Positions 27,219-36,734 of a DNA stretch of 64,000 nt are shown piece by piece. The notes under the pieces were generated by a model. The model was not told the origin of the DNA. It made no database searches and saw only the letters and a program-made list of their open reading frames with translations. The stretch is taken from positions 62,001 to 126,000 of the forward strand of contig CAIQDI010000006.1 in assembly GCA_903870545.1 (NCBI GenBank), written 5' to 3'. The translations under genes were made by a program, and so were the position numbers. Numbering within the stretch: position 1 is the first letter of the stretch; every line of letters starts with the position of its first letter. This DNA comes from an uncultured Pseudomonadota bacterium. GTDB taxonomy: Bacteria > Pseudomonadota > Gammaproteobacteria > Methylococcales > Methylomonadaceae.

Positions 27219-28307
27219 TTAAACGACCGTCAACATGGCGTTTAAGGCTTCTTTCGCTAACAGCGCATCTCTCGCAGGAACTGAAATTTGATTTACAACG
27301 TGACCGGCGACCAAATTTTCTAACACCCAAGCCAAATGCTGCGGATCGGTTCTAAACATGGTCGAACACATACACAACATCGGCGACATGAAATGCACAT
27401 TTTTACCGTCGGCTTGGCATTCTTCATTTAGGCGATTCACCAAATTCAATTCCGTCGCCACGAGCCACCGACTACCGTTTTCAGCCGCGCGAATTGTTTT
27501 CAAAATGAATTCCGTCGAGCCGACATAATCCGCTTTTTGGCACACTTCAAAACACGCTTCTGGATGCGCGATAATTTTCGTTTCGGGATACAGCGCAAGG
27601 AAATTGTCGATATGTTCAGGTTTAAACATTTGATGCACCGAACAAAAGCCATTCCACAAAATCAGTTTAGCATTTTTGATTTCTTCAACGGTCAAACCGC
27701 CCATCGGTTGGGTGAAATCCCAAACAACCATGTCGTCCAAACTCATGCCCATGCGGTGCGCGGTGTTGCGTCCCAAATGTTGGTCTGGAAAAAACAACAC
27801 TTTTTCCCGTCGCTCAAAACTCCAATTCAAAATCTTTTCAGCGTTTGAAGACGTACAAACAATGCCGCCGTGTTCGCCGCAAAAGGCTTTTAAATCTGCC
27901 GCCGAATTGATGTAAGTAACTGGCGTAACCTCATTTTCTACGTCCAAAACTTGCGCCAGTTCCGACCAACATTGATTGACTTTCATCAAATTTGCCATGT
28001 CCGCCATCGAACAACCGGCGGATAAATCGGGCAAAATCGCCATTTGATTCGGACGCGACAAAATATCAGCGACTTCCGCCATAAAATGCACGCCACAAAA
28101 TACAATATATTCGGCGGTGGATTCGGCGGCATCTTTCGACAATTTTAACGAATCGCCCGAAAAGTCGGCATGTTTGAAAACTTCGTTGCGCTGATAATGA
28201 TGACCTAAAATGACGCAACGGTCGCCCAATGTGGCTTTCGCCGCCACGATGCGTGCGTCACATTCTTCGTCGGTTAAGGTTGCGTAATCGTAAAGAGGTA
28301 ATGTCAT
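27219..28307 (-). CDS. nadA: Quinolinate synthase A
   Basis: NadA condenses iminoaspartate with dihydroxyacetone phosphate to make quinolinate for NAD, using a [4Fe-4S] cluster. The 362 residues show the three cluster cysteines in IVFCGVHFMAEVADIL, IIAHPEACFEV and SPMLCMCSTMFR. Other markers are ILGHHYQRNEVFKHAD, LPDLSAGCSMAD and FPDQHLGRNTA. It starts 34 bp after dnaB ends, so the two may be co-transcribed. nadB and nadC are not in the window. Confidence 0.96.
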   Translation of the reverse strand: MTLPLYDYATLTDEECDARIVAAKATLGDRCVILGHHYQRNEVFKHADFSGDSLKLSKDAAESTAEYIVFCGVHFMAEVADILSRPNQMAILPDLSAGCSMADMANLMKVNQCWSELAQVLDVENEVTPVTYINSAADLKAFCGEHGGIVCTSSNAEKILNWSFERREKVLFFPDQHLGRNTAHRMGMSLDDMVVWDFTQPMGGLTVEEIKNAKLILWNGFCSVHQMFKPEHIDNFLALYPETKIIAHPEACFEVCQKADYVGSTEFILKTIRAAENGSRWLVATELNLVNRLNEECQADGKNVHFMSPMLCMCSTMFRTDPQHLAWVLENLVAGHVVNQISVPARDALLAKEALNAMLTVV

Positions 28308-28341
28308 TTTTGTTTATCTCGGTTATTAGAAATTAAGAAAA

Positions 28342-29742
28342 TTATTCGTCGCTGTAAGAATTGTAATGGGTGGGATTCGCGCAGTTTTGGAAGCGTGAAT
28401 AATTCCCTTGGAACATTAAACGAACCATTCCGAGCGGTCCATTTCGTTGTTTGCCAATAATCAATTCAGCCGTGCCTTTGTCAGGACTATTTTCATTGTA
28501 AACTTCGTCGCGGTAAATAAATAAAATCAAATCCGCATCTTGTTCAATCGCACCGGAATCGCGTAAATCGGACATCACCGGACGTTTATTAGGACGTTGT
28601 TCTAAATTACGATTCAACTGCGACAACGCAATCACCGGCACATTTAATTCTTTCGCCAAGGCTTTCAAGCCACGCGAAATATCCGAAATTTGTTGCACGC
28701 GACTTTCGCCGCTGGTGGGTGAATTCATCAATTGCAAATAATCCACCACAATCAAACCCAGTTGACCGTGTTCACGCGCCAAACGTCGCGCCCTAGCACG
28801 AATTTCACTCGGCGTGAGCGCAGCACTGTCGTCAATAAATAATTTGGTGCTATTCAGCATCGTCAACGCCATCGTTAATCGCGGCCAATCATTATCATCC
28901 AATTTACCCGACCGCACCGCTTGCTGTTCGATGCCACCTAGCGACGACATCATTCGCATCACAATCGCGTCACCGGGCATTTCCATACTAAAAATAGCCA
29001 CGGGTTTTTGATTTTTAATGGCGAAGTTTTCGGCGATATTCATGGCCACCGTCGTTTTTCCCATCGACGGCCTACCCGCAATAATCACCAAATCCGACGG
29101 TTGCAAACCCGAAGTCAGCGTGTCCAAATCATCAAAACCAGTGGCTGCGCCCGTAATTGAACCATCGAGTTCGGCGAGTAATTCAATTTTTTCAATAGTT
29201 TTTTTCGCCAACGCCCGAATTCCAATAAAACCGCCTTCGTTGGATTTTTGGGTTTGTTCGGCAATTTTAAAAACCAGCTGTTCTGCCGTTTCGAGTAAAT
29301 CTTGCGTGGTGCGCCCTTCAATTTGATAAACCGAATTTGCAATGGTCGTTCCTGCGCTAATCAATTGCCGTAACACCGATTTATCGCGCACGATATTGGC
29401 ATAAGCCTCGACATTCGTGGCGCAAGGCGTGTCTTTCGACAACACAATCAAATACGATAACCCACCAATTGCGTCTAATTGCCCCAATGATTTCAACGAT
29501 TCCGACAGCGTAATAATATCAAACGGAATTTGTTGTTCGGCTAATTGGGCAATCGTGCGAAAAATAAGTTTGTGCGAACGCAGATAAAAATCGACCTCCG
29601 AAAGTTTATCTGCAACCGTGTCCCACGCGCCATTTTCAATAATCAATGACCCTAAAACAGATTGTTCAGCGTGAATTGAATTCGGTGGAGCTTTTAGCTT
29701 ATCCAGCGTAGGATCGCGCTCAAGTAAATAACTTTCAGACAT
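28342..29742 (-). CDS. dnaB: Replicative DNA helicase DnaB
   Basis: DnaB is the hexameric fork helicase. From the ATG at 29742 the product has 466 residues, close to E. coli DnaB. Motifs are the N-terminal domain start PPNSIHAEQSVLGSLI, Walker A AGRPSMGKTTVAMNIAE, IFSMEMPGDAI, the DYLQLM Walker B and the LSQLNRNLEQRPNKRP loop. I prefer 29742 because AGAGA precedes it and it matches family starts. An in-frame ATG at 29799 (GGAG 8 nt upstream) would add 19 residues and would place the leader hairpin inside the coding region. No intein is present. Confidence 0.96.
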   Translation of the reverse strand: MSESYLLERDPTLDKLKAPPNSIHAEQSVLGSLIIENGAWDTVADKLSEVDFYLRSHKLIFRTIAQLAEQQIPFDIITLSESLKSLGQLDAIGGLSYLIVLSKDTPCATNVEAYANIVRDKSVLRQLISAGTTIANSVYQIEGRTTQDLLETAEQLVFKIAEQTQKSNEGGFIGIRALAKKTIEKIELLAELDGSITGAATGFDDLDTLTSGLQPSDLVIIAGRPSMGKTTVAMNIAENFAIKNQKPVAIFSMEMPGDAIVMRMMSSLGGIEQQAVRSGKLDDNDWPRLTMALTMLNSTKLFIDDSAALTPSEIRARARRLAREHGQLGLIVVDYLQLMNSPTSGESRVQQISDISRGLKALAKELNVPVIALSQLNRNLEQRPNKRPVMSDLRDSGAIEQDADLILFIYRDEVYNENSPDKGTAELIIGKQRNGPLGMVRLMFQGNYSRFQNCANPTHYNSYSDE

Positions 29743-29775
29743 GGTTTCTCTTGATGGTAGCTCAGTCAATACAGC

Positions 29776-29809
29776 GAAAAAAAGCGCGGTTTTAGTCATA
29801 AACCACGCT
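29776..29809 (-). terminator. Terminator-like hairpin in the dnaB leader
   Basis: Read on the minus strand, AGCGTGGTTTA pairs with TAAAACCGCGCT (one G-U pair, one bulge) around TGAC and is followed by seven T residues. It pairs better as minus-strand RNA than plus. No minus-strand gene lies upstream, so it would act on the dnaB leader itself. Confidence 0.5.
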
Positions 29810-29886
29810 CCATTTTTCTTTCATTTATTTTTATTTTTCTGTGAATTCCGGCGGAAGTTTAGCAGAAATTCCACCGCTAAACTACG

Positions 29887-29892
29887 TTGACA
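29887..29892 (+). promoter_or_regulatory. Candidate -35 element upstream of the terD genes
   Basis: A perfect TTGACA about 120 bp before the first terD ATG. The -10 at the right distance is poor (TTGTAA, 29911-29916), so the assignment is tentative. Confidence 0.3.
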
Positions 29893-30012
29893 GATGGCTG
29901 AAAATCGTCATTGTAAATTTAAAATTCACCTTGTTTTTAGTGTAATCATCCGCATAATGGTGAGAACGCAACCGCGTTTTCATTCACAAACAACAATCTT
30001 GGAGCGTACAAA

Positions 30013-30588
30013 ATGGCAGTTTCATTAAGCAAAGGCGGCAATGTTAATTTAAGTAAAGAAGCCCCAAATTTAAACAAAATCATCATCGGTTTAGGTTGGG
30101 CAGAACGCGCGACTGACGGCGTAGCATTCGATTTAGATGCCAACGCTTTTTTGGTGAAAGTCGATGGCAAAGTGAGAAACGACGGCGATTTTTGTTTTTA
30201 CAATAATAAAATTGTCGCAGACGGTGCAGTTCAACACACAGGCGACAACAGAACCGGCGCGGGGCAAGGCGATGACGAAACCGTTAAAGTTGAATTGTCA
30301 AAAGTGCCTGCGGACATCGATCGGGTAGTTTTTTCTGTCACGATTGACGAAGGCGAAACGCGCCACCAAAACTTTGGACAAGTTAGAAACGCTTACATTC
30401 GCGTGATTAACGAAGATGGCGGCGTGGAATTAGCGCGTTATGATTTGAGCGAAGACGCTTCAACTGAAACCGCCATGATTTTCGGCGAATTATATCGTAA
30501 TGGCGGAGATTGGAAATTCCGTGCGGTGGGACAAGGTTTTGCAGGCGGATTAGCTCCGTTAGCGACTTCTTTTGGCGTAAGTGTTTAG
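30013..30588 (+). CDS. TerD-family protein (first copy)
   Basis: The 191-residue TerD/TerE-family protein is linked to tellurite, phage and stress resistance and binds calcium. It starts [16 protein letters not shown] with LGWAER, and has [10 protein letters not shown], the calcium-site segment [15 protein letters not shown] and the C-terminal [18 protein letters not shown]. All are hallmarks of the family. terA, terB, terC and terZ are not in the window. It lies 8 bp before the second copy in the same direction. Confidence 0.93.
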   Translation: MAVSLSKGGNVNLSKEAPNLNKIIIGLGWAERATDGVAFDLDANAFLVKVDGKVRNDGDFCFYNNKIVADGAVQHTGDNRTGAGQGDDETVKVELSKVPADIDRVVFSVTIDEGETRHQNFGQVRNAYIRVINEDGGVELARYDLSEDASTETAMIFGELYRNGGDWKFRAVGQGFAGGLAPLATSFGVSV

Positions 30589-30596
30589 GACTGAAA

Positions 30597-31196
30597 ATGG
30601 CTATTAACCTCGAAAAAGGGCAAAAAATTTCCCTCTCCAAAGAATCTGGCACAACGCTCACGAAAGTGGTCATGGGTTTAGGCTGGGATGCAAAACAAAC
30701 TGAGAAAAAAAGCGGCATATTGGGCGGCTTGTTCAAAGTAGGCAGCGGTGAAAACACGATTGATTTAGACGCATCCTGCATTATGTTTGCGGGCGATAAA
30801 GTTGTTGATGCCATTTTCTTTGGACAACTTACCAGTAAAGACGGCAGTATTGTTCACACGGGCGATAATCGTACAGGTGCTGGCGACGGCGATGACGAAC
30901 AAATTATCGTGGATTTGAGCCGTGTTCCTGAAAATGTCACCGCGTTGGTTTTTACGGTTAATTCATTCACCGGACAAACGTTTAACGAAGTTGAAAATGC
31001 GTATTGCCGTCTGTTGGACGGTAGCAATCAAAACGAAATTGCGCGTTACACGTTAACGTCACAAGGCGCACACACCGCGCAAATCATGGCGAAATTGTAT
31101 CGTCACAATGGTGAATGGAAAATGCACGCGATGGGTGAAAATGCCACCGGTCGCACCATTAACGATTTGTTCCAACCGATTAGCTTGTTGTTATGA
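30597..31196 (+). CDS. TerD-family protein (second copy)
   Basis: The 199-residue product is a paralogue of the preceding gene: [55 protein letters not shown] and [16 protein letters not shown]. It has a longer loop near residue 37 ([15 protein letters not shown]). The start is the ATG at 30597, preceded by AGGA 5-8 nt away; the longer frame upstream lies inside the first copy. Its stop overlaps the creA start by 4 bp. Confidence 0.93.
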   Translation: MAINLEKGQKISLSKESGTTLTKVVMGLGWDAKQTEKKSGILGGLFKVGSGENTIDLDASCIMFAGDKVVDAIFFGQLTSKDGSIVHTGDNRTGAGDGDDEQIIVDLSRVPENVTALVFTVNSFTGQTFNEVENAYCRLLDGSNQNEIARYTLTSQGAHTAQIMAKLYRHNGEWKMHAMGENATGRTINDLFQPISLLL

Positions 31197-31660
31197 AAAT
31201 AATGGCAAAAGTGTTTGCGGCGGGTTTATTGGCGATATTTGCCTTTTCGGTAGCCGCAGAAGAAATTGGCGAAGTTTCGACCACGTTTAATTTACTCAGT
31301 CCAAACAGTAAAATCGTCATTGAAGCCTTTGATGATCCTGAAGTGGCTGGCGTAACGTGCCACGTTTCAAAAGCGAAAACGGGCGGTTTAAAAGGCGCGG
31401 TGGGTTTGGCTGAAGATCCGTCGGAAGCGTCGATTGCGTGCCGTCAAATTGGCGCGATTGATGTGAGTAAATTGGATCATTTGAAAAATGGCGACGTGGT
31501 TTTTAAAGAAAATCGCTCGTTGATTTTCAAAACCTTGCAAGTGGTGCGTTTTTTTGACAAAAAACGAAACGTGCTGATTTACTTGGTTTACAGCGATAAA
31601 TTGATTGACGGTTCGCCGAAAAATTCGATTTCAACTGTGCCAATCATGAAGTGGAATTAA
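31193..31660 (+). CDS. creA: CreA family periplasmic protein
   Basis: The 155-residue product has a signal peptide (to about residue 22, SVAA) and the CreA sequence pattern: [73 protein letters not shown] and [12 protein letters not shown]. The function of CreA is not established; in E. coli it precedes creBCD, which are absent here. Coupling to the terD genes by a 4-bp overlap suggests a stress-related unit. Confidence 0.93.
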   Translation: MKIMAKVFAAGLLAIFAFSVAAEEIGEVSTTFNLLSPNSKIVIEAFDDPEVAGVTCHVSKAKTGGLKGAVGLAEDPSEASIACRQIGAIDVSKLDHLKNGDVVFKENRSLIFKTLQVVRFFDKKRNVLIYLVYSDKLIDGSPKNSISTVPIMKWN

Positions 31661-31671
31661 CGCCACTCAAA

Positions 31672-31707
31672 TTCTAAGCGGTAGAAACTCGTTTTTATCG
31701 CTTAGAA
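31672..31707. repeat. 36-nt near-perfect hairpin after creA
   Basis: A 16-bp stem (TTCTAAGCG with CGCTTAGAA at the outer ends, two G-U pairs inside) closes on the tetraloop CTCG. No T run follows on either strand, so it looks like an mRNA-end or processing structure or a palindromic repeat rather than a standard terminator. Confidence 0.6.
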
Positions 31708-31848
31708 CTTTCCAAAATCCCCGCCTAAAATCTGTCACACAACGCATAATTCCACGTCAATTGTAGTATTTTTATAGTGTTTCAACTGTGCTATTCTATC
31801 GCCGATTTTTATGAATGTTTTTGAACAGAATTCTGATAGCGAGTGAAC

Positions 31849-32316
31849 ATGACAGAACCAACTATGATGCAGACCGTGCAGACGATTGTCGCCGATCTCA
31901 AAGATAAAAAAGGCGCGTTACTTCCGATTTTGCACGCGGTGCAGAATGCGTTAGGTTATGTGCCACCCGAAACCGTTCCCACCATTGCCAAAGCGTTGAA
32001 TCTTTCGCGTGCGGAAGTGCATGGCGTAATTAGTTTTTACCATTATTTTCGTGATACCGCGCCAGGCAAACATACCATTCAAGTTTGTCGTGCTGAATCG
32101 TGTTTATCGATGGGCGGCAAAGCATTAGAAAATCACGTTAAAACCACGCTCGGCATTGATTATCACGAAACTACGGCGGATGGACAATTTTCACTCGAAC
32201 CGATTTATTGCTTGGGTAATTGCGCGTGTTCGCCTGCGATTCAAATTGGCAAAGACGTTTACGGCAAAGTTTCAACGACTGATTTTGATGAACTTTTGAA
32301 GGAGAAATCGGCATGA
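31849..32316 (+). CDS. fdsG: NAD-dependent formate dehydrogenase gamma subunit (NuoE-like)
   Basis: The subunit carries a [2Fe-2S] cluster that relays electrons between FdsA and FdsB. From the ATG at 31849 (GAG upstream) the product has 155 residues. Cluster cysteines are in [13 protein letters not shown] and [10 protein letters not shown], the C-x4-C and C-x3-C pattern of NuoE-like proteins. The opening region [18 protein letters not shown] is typical. The GTG six bases upstream is in frame but less well placed. It overlaps fdsB by 4 bp. Confidence 0.93.
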   Translation: MTEPTMMQTVQTIVADLKDKKGALLPILHAVQNALGYVPPETVPTIAKALNLSRAEVHGVISFYHYFRDTAPGKHTIQVCRAESCLSMGGKALENHVKTTLGIDYHETTADGQFSLEPIYCLGNCACSPAIQIGKDVYGKVSTTDFDELLKEKSA

Positions 32317-33866
32317 GTATTACCGTTTATGTACCTTGTGATTCAAGTGCGGTATCGGTTGGCGCAAATCGTGTTGCTAACGCCATCACGCAAGAAGCTG
32401 AAAAACGTGGCGTTGCAATCAACGTTGTTCGCAATGGTTCGCGCGGCATGTATTGGCTGGAACCGATGGTTGAAGTCGCCACCGAAAATGGACGAATTGC
32501 TTACGGCGCGGTGAAAACCAGCGACGTTGCTAGTTTATTTGATGCCGATTTTTTAAACGGGGGTTCACACGCATTGTCGTTAGGTTTGACCGAAGAAATT
32601 CCGTATTTCAAAAAACAACAACGTTTAACGTTTGCACGAGTTGGAATTACCGATCCCGTCAGTTTAGAGGATTACATCGCGCATGACGGTTATCGTGGTT
32701 TGAAAAATGCGTTAGAAATTTCTCAAGCTGACATCGTGAAACACGTTTCGGATTCAGGTTTGCGTGGACGTGGTGGCGCGGCGTTTCCAACGGGAATTAA
32801 ATGGAACACGGTTTTAAATACGCCAGCCGATCAAAAATACATTATTTGCAACGCGGACGAAGGCGATTCTGGCACATTTTCCGACCGTATGATTATGGAA
32901 GGCGACCCGTTTGTTTTGATTGAAGGCATGACAATTGCCGGTTTGGCGGTTAGCGCGACGCAAGGCTATATTTATTTACGCATCGAATATCCGCACGCTT
33001 TTGAAATTTTAAACACCGCAATTGCTAATGCTTACGCGGCGGGTTATTTAGGCGACGACGTTCAAGGCAGCGGACGCGCGTTCCATTTGGAAGTTCGTCA
33101 AGGCGCGGGCGCATACGTTTGTGGCGAAGAAACCTCGTTAATGGAAAGTTTAGAAGGCAAACGCGGTTTGGTACGTTTCAAGCCACCATTGCCAGCCATT
33201 AGCGGATTATTTGGCAAACCCACCGTTGTGAACAACGTGATTTCATTGGCTTCTGTGCCGATAATTTTAGACAAAGGCGGCGATTTTTACCGTGATTTCG
33301 GCATGGGACGTTCACGCGGCACGTTACCGTTGCAACTGGCGGGAAATTTAAAACACCCAGGTTTGGTTGAATTAGCGTTTGGCGCGACCTTGCGCGAAGT
33401 GCTTTATGATTTCGGCGGCGGTTCTGCGACAGGCAAACCGATTCGCGCAGTGCAAGTGGGCGGCCCGCTCGGTGCCTATTTGCCCGAATCACAATTCGAC
33501 ACACCGTTAGATTATGAAGCATTCGCGGCACTTTGGGCAGTTGTCGGACACGGCGGAATCGTGGCATTTGATGACACGGTCGATATGGCAGAAATGGCAA
33601 AATACAGCATGGAATTTTGCGCGGCGGAATCGTGCGGCAAATGTACACCGTGCCGAATCGGTTCAACGCGCGGTTATGAAGTGATGGACGAAATCGTCAA
33701 CAAACGCGATTTAGACAAAAACATTCCGTTACTCCGTTCGTTGTGCGACACGATGTTGAACAGTTCATTATGCGCGTTAGGCGGCATGACACCTTATCCC
33801 GTCCTCAGCGCGTTGAATCATTTCCCTGAAGATTTTGGTGTCAGCGTCGAACATAATGCCGCTTAA
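32313..33866 (+). CDS. fdsB: NAD-dependent formate dehydrogenase beta subunit (NuoF-like)
   Basis: FdsB holds FMN and a [4Fe-4S] cluster and reduces NAD+. The 517 residues have an N-terminal thioredoxin-like region. The NADH/FMN loop is [17 protein letters not shown], followed by [14 protein letters not shown] and [19 protein letters not shown]. The cluster motif [18 protein letters not shown] has a fourth cysteine in NSSLCALGG. Length matches Cupriavidus FdsB. It sits between fdsG (4-bp overlap) and fdsA (21-bp gap). Confidence 0.94.
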   Translation: MSITVYVPCDSSAVSVGANRVANAITQEAEKRGVAINVVRNGSRGMYWLEPMVEVATENGRIAYGAVKTSDVASLFDADFLNGGSHALSLGLTEEIPYFKKQQRLTFARVGITDPVSLEDYIAHDGYRGLKNALEISQADIVKHVSDSGLRGRGGAAFPTGIKWNTVLNTPADQKYIICNADEGDSGTFSDRMIMEGDPFVLIEGMTIAGLAVSATQGYIYLRIEYPHAFEILNTAIANAYAAGYLGDDVQGSGRAFHLEVRQGAGAYVCGEETSLMESLEGKRGLVRFKPPLPAISGLFGKPTVVNNVISLASVPIILDKGGDFYRDFGMGRSRGTLPLQLAGNLKHPGLVELAFGATLREVLYDFGGGSATGKPIRAVQVGGPLGAYLPESQFDTPLDYEAFAALWAVVGHGGIVAFDDTVDMAEMAKYSMEFCAAESCGKCTPCRIGSTRGYEVMDEIVNKRDLDKNIPLLRSLCDTMLNSSLCALGGMTPYPVLSALNHFPEDFGVSVEHNAA

Positions 33867-33887
33867 AATAATAACGAGAATAAAATA

Positions 33888-36734
33888 ATGAGCATGAATA
33901 AAGAAAAAGATTTCGGCACGCCAGCGAGTGCGGCAACCGAAATGGTCAATTTGGAAATTGACGGTTTTAAAGTGACCGTTCCTGCGGGAACGTCGGTAAT
34001 GCGTGCGGCGGCGAGCATTGGGATTGATATTCCAAAACTCTGCGCGACCGATAGCATCGAGCCATTTGGTTCATGTCGTTTGTGTGTGGTGCAGATTGAA
34101 GGCGGACGCGGTTTGCCGGCTTCGTGTACCACGCCCGTTTTTGAAGGCATGAAAGCGGTCACACAAAACAAACAACTCGCCGAAGTACGTCGCGGTGTGA
34201 TGGAATTATATATTTCAGATCATCCGTTGGATTGCTTAACGTGTTCGGCAAACGGCGATTGCGAATTGCAAGATATGGCGGGTGCGGTCGGTTTGCGCGA
34301 AGTGCGTTATCATCCGATTGAAACTCATTTGGATGCAAAAAAAGATACCTCAAATCCTTATTTTAGTTTCGATCCGAGCAAATGTATCGTGTGTTCTCGT
34401 TGCGTTCGCGCCTGTGAAGAAACCCAAGGCACTTTTGCGTTAACCATCGACGGACGTGGTTTTGATTCCAAAGTTTCACCTGGACAAAACGAAGATTTTT
34501 TAAGTTCTGAATGTGTATCTTGTGGCGCGTGTGTTCAAGCCTGCCCGACCGCAACGTTAATGGAAAATAACGTTATCGAAAACGGTCAACCTGAACACGC
34601 AATCGTCACAACCTGCGCGTATTGCGGCGTGGGCTGTTCATTCCGTGCTGAAATGAAAGGCGAACAAGTTATTCGCATGGTGCCAAATAAAGACGGCAAA
34701 GCGAATCACGGACATTCGTGCGTGAAAGGACGTTTCGCGTTTGGTTACGCGACGCACAAAGACCGCATCACCAAACCGATGATTCGCACCAGCATTCAAG
34801 ACGCTTGGAAAGAAGTTTCGTGGGAAGAAGCGATTACTTACGCCGCGTCAGAAATGAAGCGCATTCAAGCGAAATATGGCAAAGATTCGGTCGGCGGATT
34901 AACGTCTTCACGTTGCACCAACGAAGAAGCCTATTTAGTTCAAAAGCTCATTCGCGCAGGTTTTGGCAATAACAACGTGGATACTTGTGCGCGAGTTTGC
35001 CATTCACCAACGGGTTACGGTTTAAAACAAACGTTTGGCGAATCGTCGGGAACGCAAGATTTTGATTCGGTAATGAAATCTGACGTGATTTTAGTGATTG
35101 GCGCAAATCCCACCGACGGACATCCTGTTTTTGGTTCGCAAATGAAAAAACGTTTGCGTCAAGGGGCGAATTTAATTGTTGTTGATCCACGCGAAATTGA
35201 TTTAGTCAAAACGCCACACGTTCAAGCCGATTACCATTTGAAATTGCGCCCGAGTACCAACGTGGCGTTAATCAATGCGTTGGCGCACGTTATTGTCAGT
35301 GAAGGTTTGGTCGATGAAGATTTTGTAAATGCCCGTTGCGAAGTGGCTTCGTTCAATAAATGGCGCACGTTTATTGCCGATGAACGTCATTCACCTGAAG
35401 CGACTGAAGAAATTACAGGTGTTCCGGCGGCAGACATGAGAGCGGCGGCGCGTTTGTATGCCACGGCAAAAAATGGCGCGATTTATTACGGTTTGGGTGT
35501 GACGGAACACAGTCAAGGTTCAACAATGGTTATCGGCATTGCGAATTTAGCGATGGCGACAGGCAATTTAGGGCGTGACGGCGTGGGTGTAAATCCATTA
35601 CGCGGACAAAATAACGTGCAAGGCTCGTGCGATATGGGTTCGTTCCCGCATGAATTACCAGGTTATCGCCACGTTTCTGACCCTGAAACACATGATTTGT
35701 TTGAAAAAACATGGGGTGCAAAATTAAGCATCAATCCTGGTTTGCGAATTCCAAATATGTTTGATGCAGCACTCGATAACACTTTTATGGGCTTGTATTG
35801 CGAAGGCGAGGATATTGCTCAATCTGATCCTGATATTACGCACGTTCACGCAGCATTGCGGGCGATGGAATGTGTGATTGTGCAAGATATTTTCTTGAAT
35901 GAAACGGCGAAATTCGCGCACGTTTTCTTACCAGGCGCGTCGTTTTTAGAAAAAGATGGCACCTTTACCAACGCTGAACGTCGTATTTCACCTGTTCGTA
36001 AAACCATGCGTCCGCTTGCGGGTTATGCCGATTGGGAAGTCACGCAAATGTTGTCGAATGCGCTCGGCTATCCGATGAATTACAGTCATCCTTCTGAAAT
36101 CATGGCTGAAATTGCCAGTCTTATGCCGACTTTTGCGGGTGTGAGTTACGCAAAAATTGACGAATTGGGCAGCATTCAATGGCCTTGCTACGACGAAGCG
36201 TCAACCGGTACGCCGATTATGCACACGGAAGAATTTTTGCGTGATAACGGTAAAGGTTTGTTTATGTTGACGGAATTTGTGGCAACGCAAGAACGAGTCA
36301 ATGGCAAATTCCCCTTGATTTTGACGACGGGTCGAATTTTGGCGCATTACAACGTAGGCGCACAAACACGCCGCACCGAAAATAATGTGTGGCATTCTGA
36401 AGATATTTTAGAAATTCATCCGCACGACGCGGAAGATCGCGGTATTAACGATGGCGATTGGGTTGGCATTAAAAGTCGTGTGGGTGAAACGGTTTTACAC
36501 GCTTTGGTTTCAGAGCGCGTGCAGCCTGGTGTAGTTTATACCACGTTCCATTTCCCCGAATCGGGCGCGAACGTGATTACAACTGACTCATCGGATTGGG
36601 CGACAAACTGTCCTGAATATAAAGTCACGGCGGTGCAGGTCACGAAAGTTACCCAAAGTTCAGAATGGCAACAAGGTTATCGCGCTTTCACTGAAAACCA
36701 ACTTGATTTATTAGCACAAGCGTCGAATGTCTAA
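33888..36734 (+). CDS. fdsA: NAD-dependent formate dehydrogenase catalytic alpha subunit
   Basis: FdsA oxidises formate to CO2 at a molybdenum bis-MGD centre. Its 948 residues hold a [2Fe-2S] domain (CRLCVVQIEGGRGLPASC), a His/Cys cluster (HPLDCLTCSANGDCE) and two [4Fe-4S] motifs (CIVCSRCVRACEE and CVSCGACVQACP). The catalytic domain starts at CAYCGVGCSF. The Mo ligand is a cysteine, C371 in DTCARVCHSPT, not selenocysteine. The enzyme is cytoplasmic: no Tat signal. It could be read as NuoG, but the Mo-domain ligand and FdhD/FdsD neighbours settle it. Confidence 0.95.
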   Translation: MSMNKEKDFGTPASAATEMVNLEIDGFKVTVPAGTSVMRAAASIGIDIPKLCATDSIEPFGSCRLCVVQIEGGRGLPASCTTPVFEGMKAVTQNKQLAEVRRGVMELYISDHPLDCLTCSANGDCELQDMAGAVGLREVRYHPIETHLDAKKDTSNPYFSFDPSKCIVCSRCVRACEETQGTFALTIDGRGFDSKVSPGQNEDFLSSECVSCGACVQACPTATLMENNVIENGQPEHAIVTTCAYCGVGCSFRAEMKGEQVIRMVPNKDGKANHGHSCVKGRFAFGYATHKDRITKPMIRTSIQDAWKEVSWEEAITYAASEMKRIQAKYGKDSVGGLTSSRCTNEEAYLVQKLIRAGFGNNNVDTCARVCHSPTGYGLKQTFGESSGTQDFDSVMKSDVILVIGANPTDGHPVFGSQMKKRLRQGANLIVVDPREIDLVKTPHVQADYHLKLRPSTNVALINALAHVIVSEGLVDEDFVNARCEVASFNKWRTFIADERHSPEATEEITGVPAADMRAAARLYATAKNGAIYYGLGVTEHSQGSTMVIGIANLAMATGNLGRDGVGVNPLRGQNNVQGSCDMGSFPHELPGYRHVSDPETHDLFEKTWGAKLSINPGLRIPNMFDAALDNTFMGLYCEGEDIAQSDPDITHVHAALRAMECVIVQDIFLNETAKFAHVFLPGASFLEKDGTFTNAERRISPVRKTMRPLAGYADWEVTQMLSNALGYPMNYSHPSEIMAEIASLMPTFAGVSYAKIDELGSIQWPCYDEASTGTPIMHTEEFLRDNGKGLFMLTEFVATQERVNGKFPLILTTGRILAHYNVGAQTRRTENNVWHSEDILEIHPHDAEDRGINDGDWVGIKSRVGETVLHALVSERVQPGVVYTTFHFPESGANVITTDSSDWATNCPEYKVTAVQVTKVTQSSEWQQGYRAFTENQLDLLAQASNV

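Noticed and set aside
31720-31745. CTGTCAC in the fds upstream region considered as a Pho box
   Set aside because: Only one half-site is present; no second 7-mer at 11-bp spacing.
33199-33666. Minus-strand frame of 155 codons rich in Arg and Pro
   Set aside because: Antisense shadow of fdsB.
34615-36734. fdsA read as NuoG of complex I
   Set aside because: The C-terminal half has a complete Mo-bis-MGD domain with cysteine ligand C371, and fdhD and fdsD follow, so it is formate dehydrogenase.
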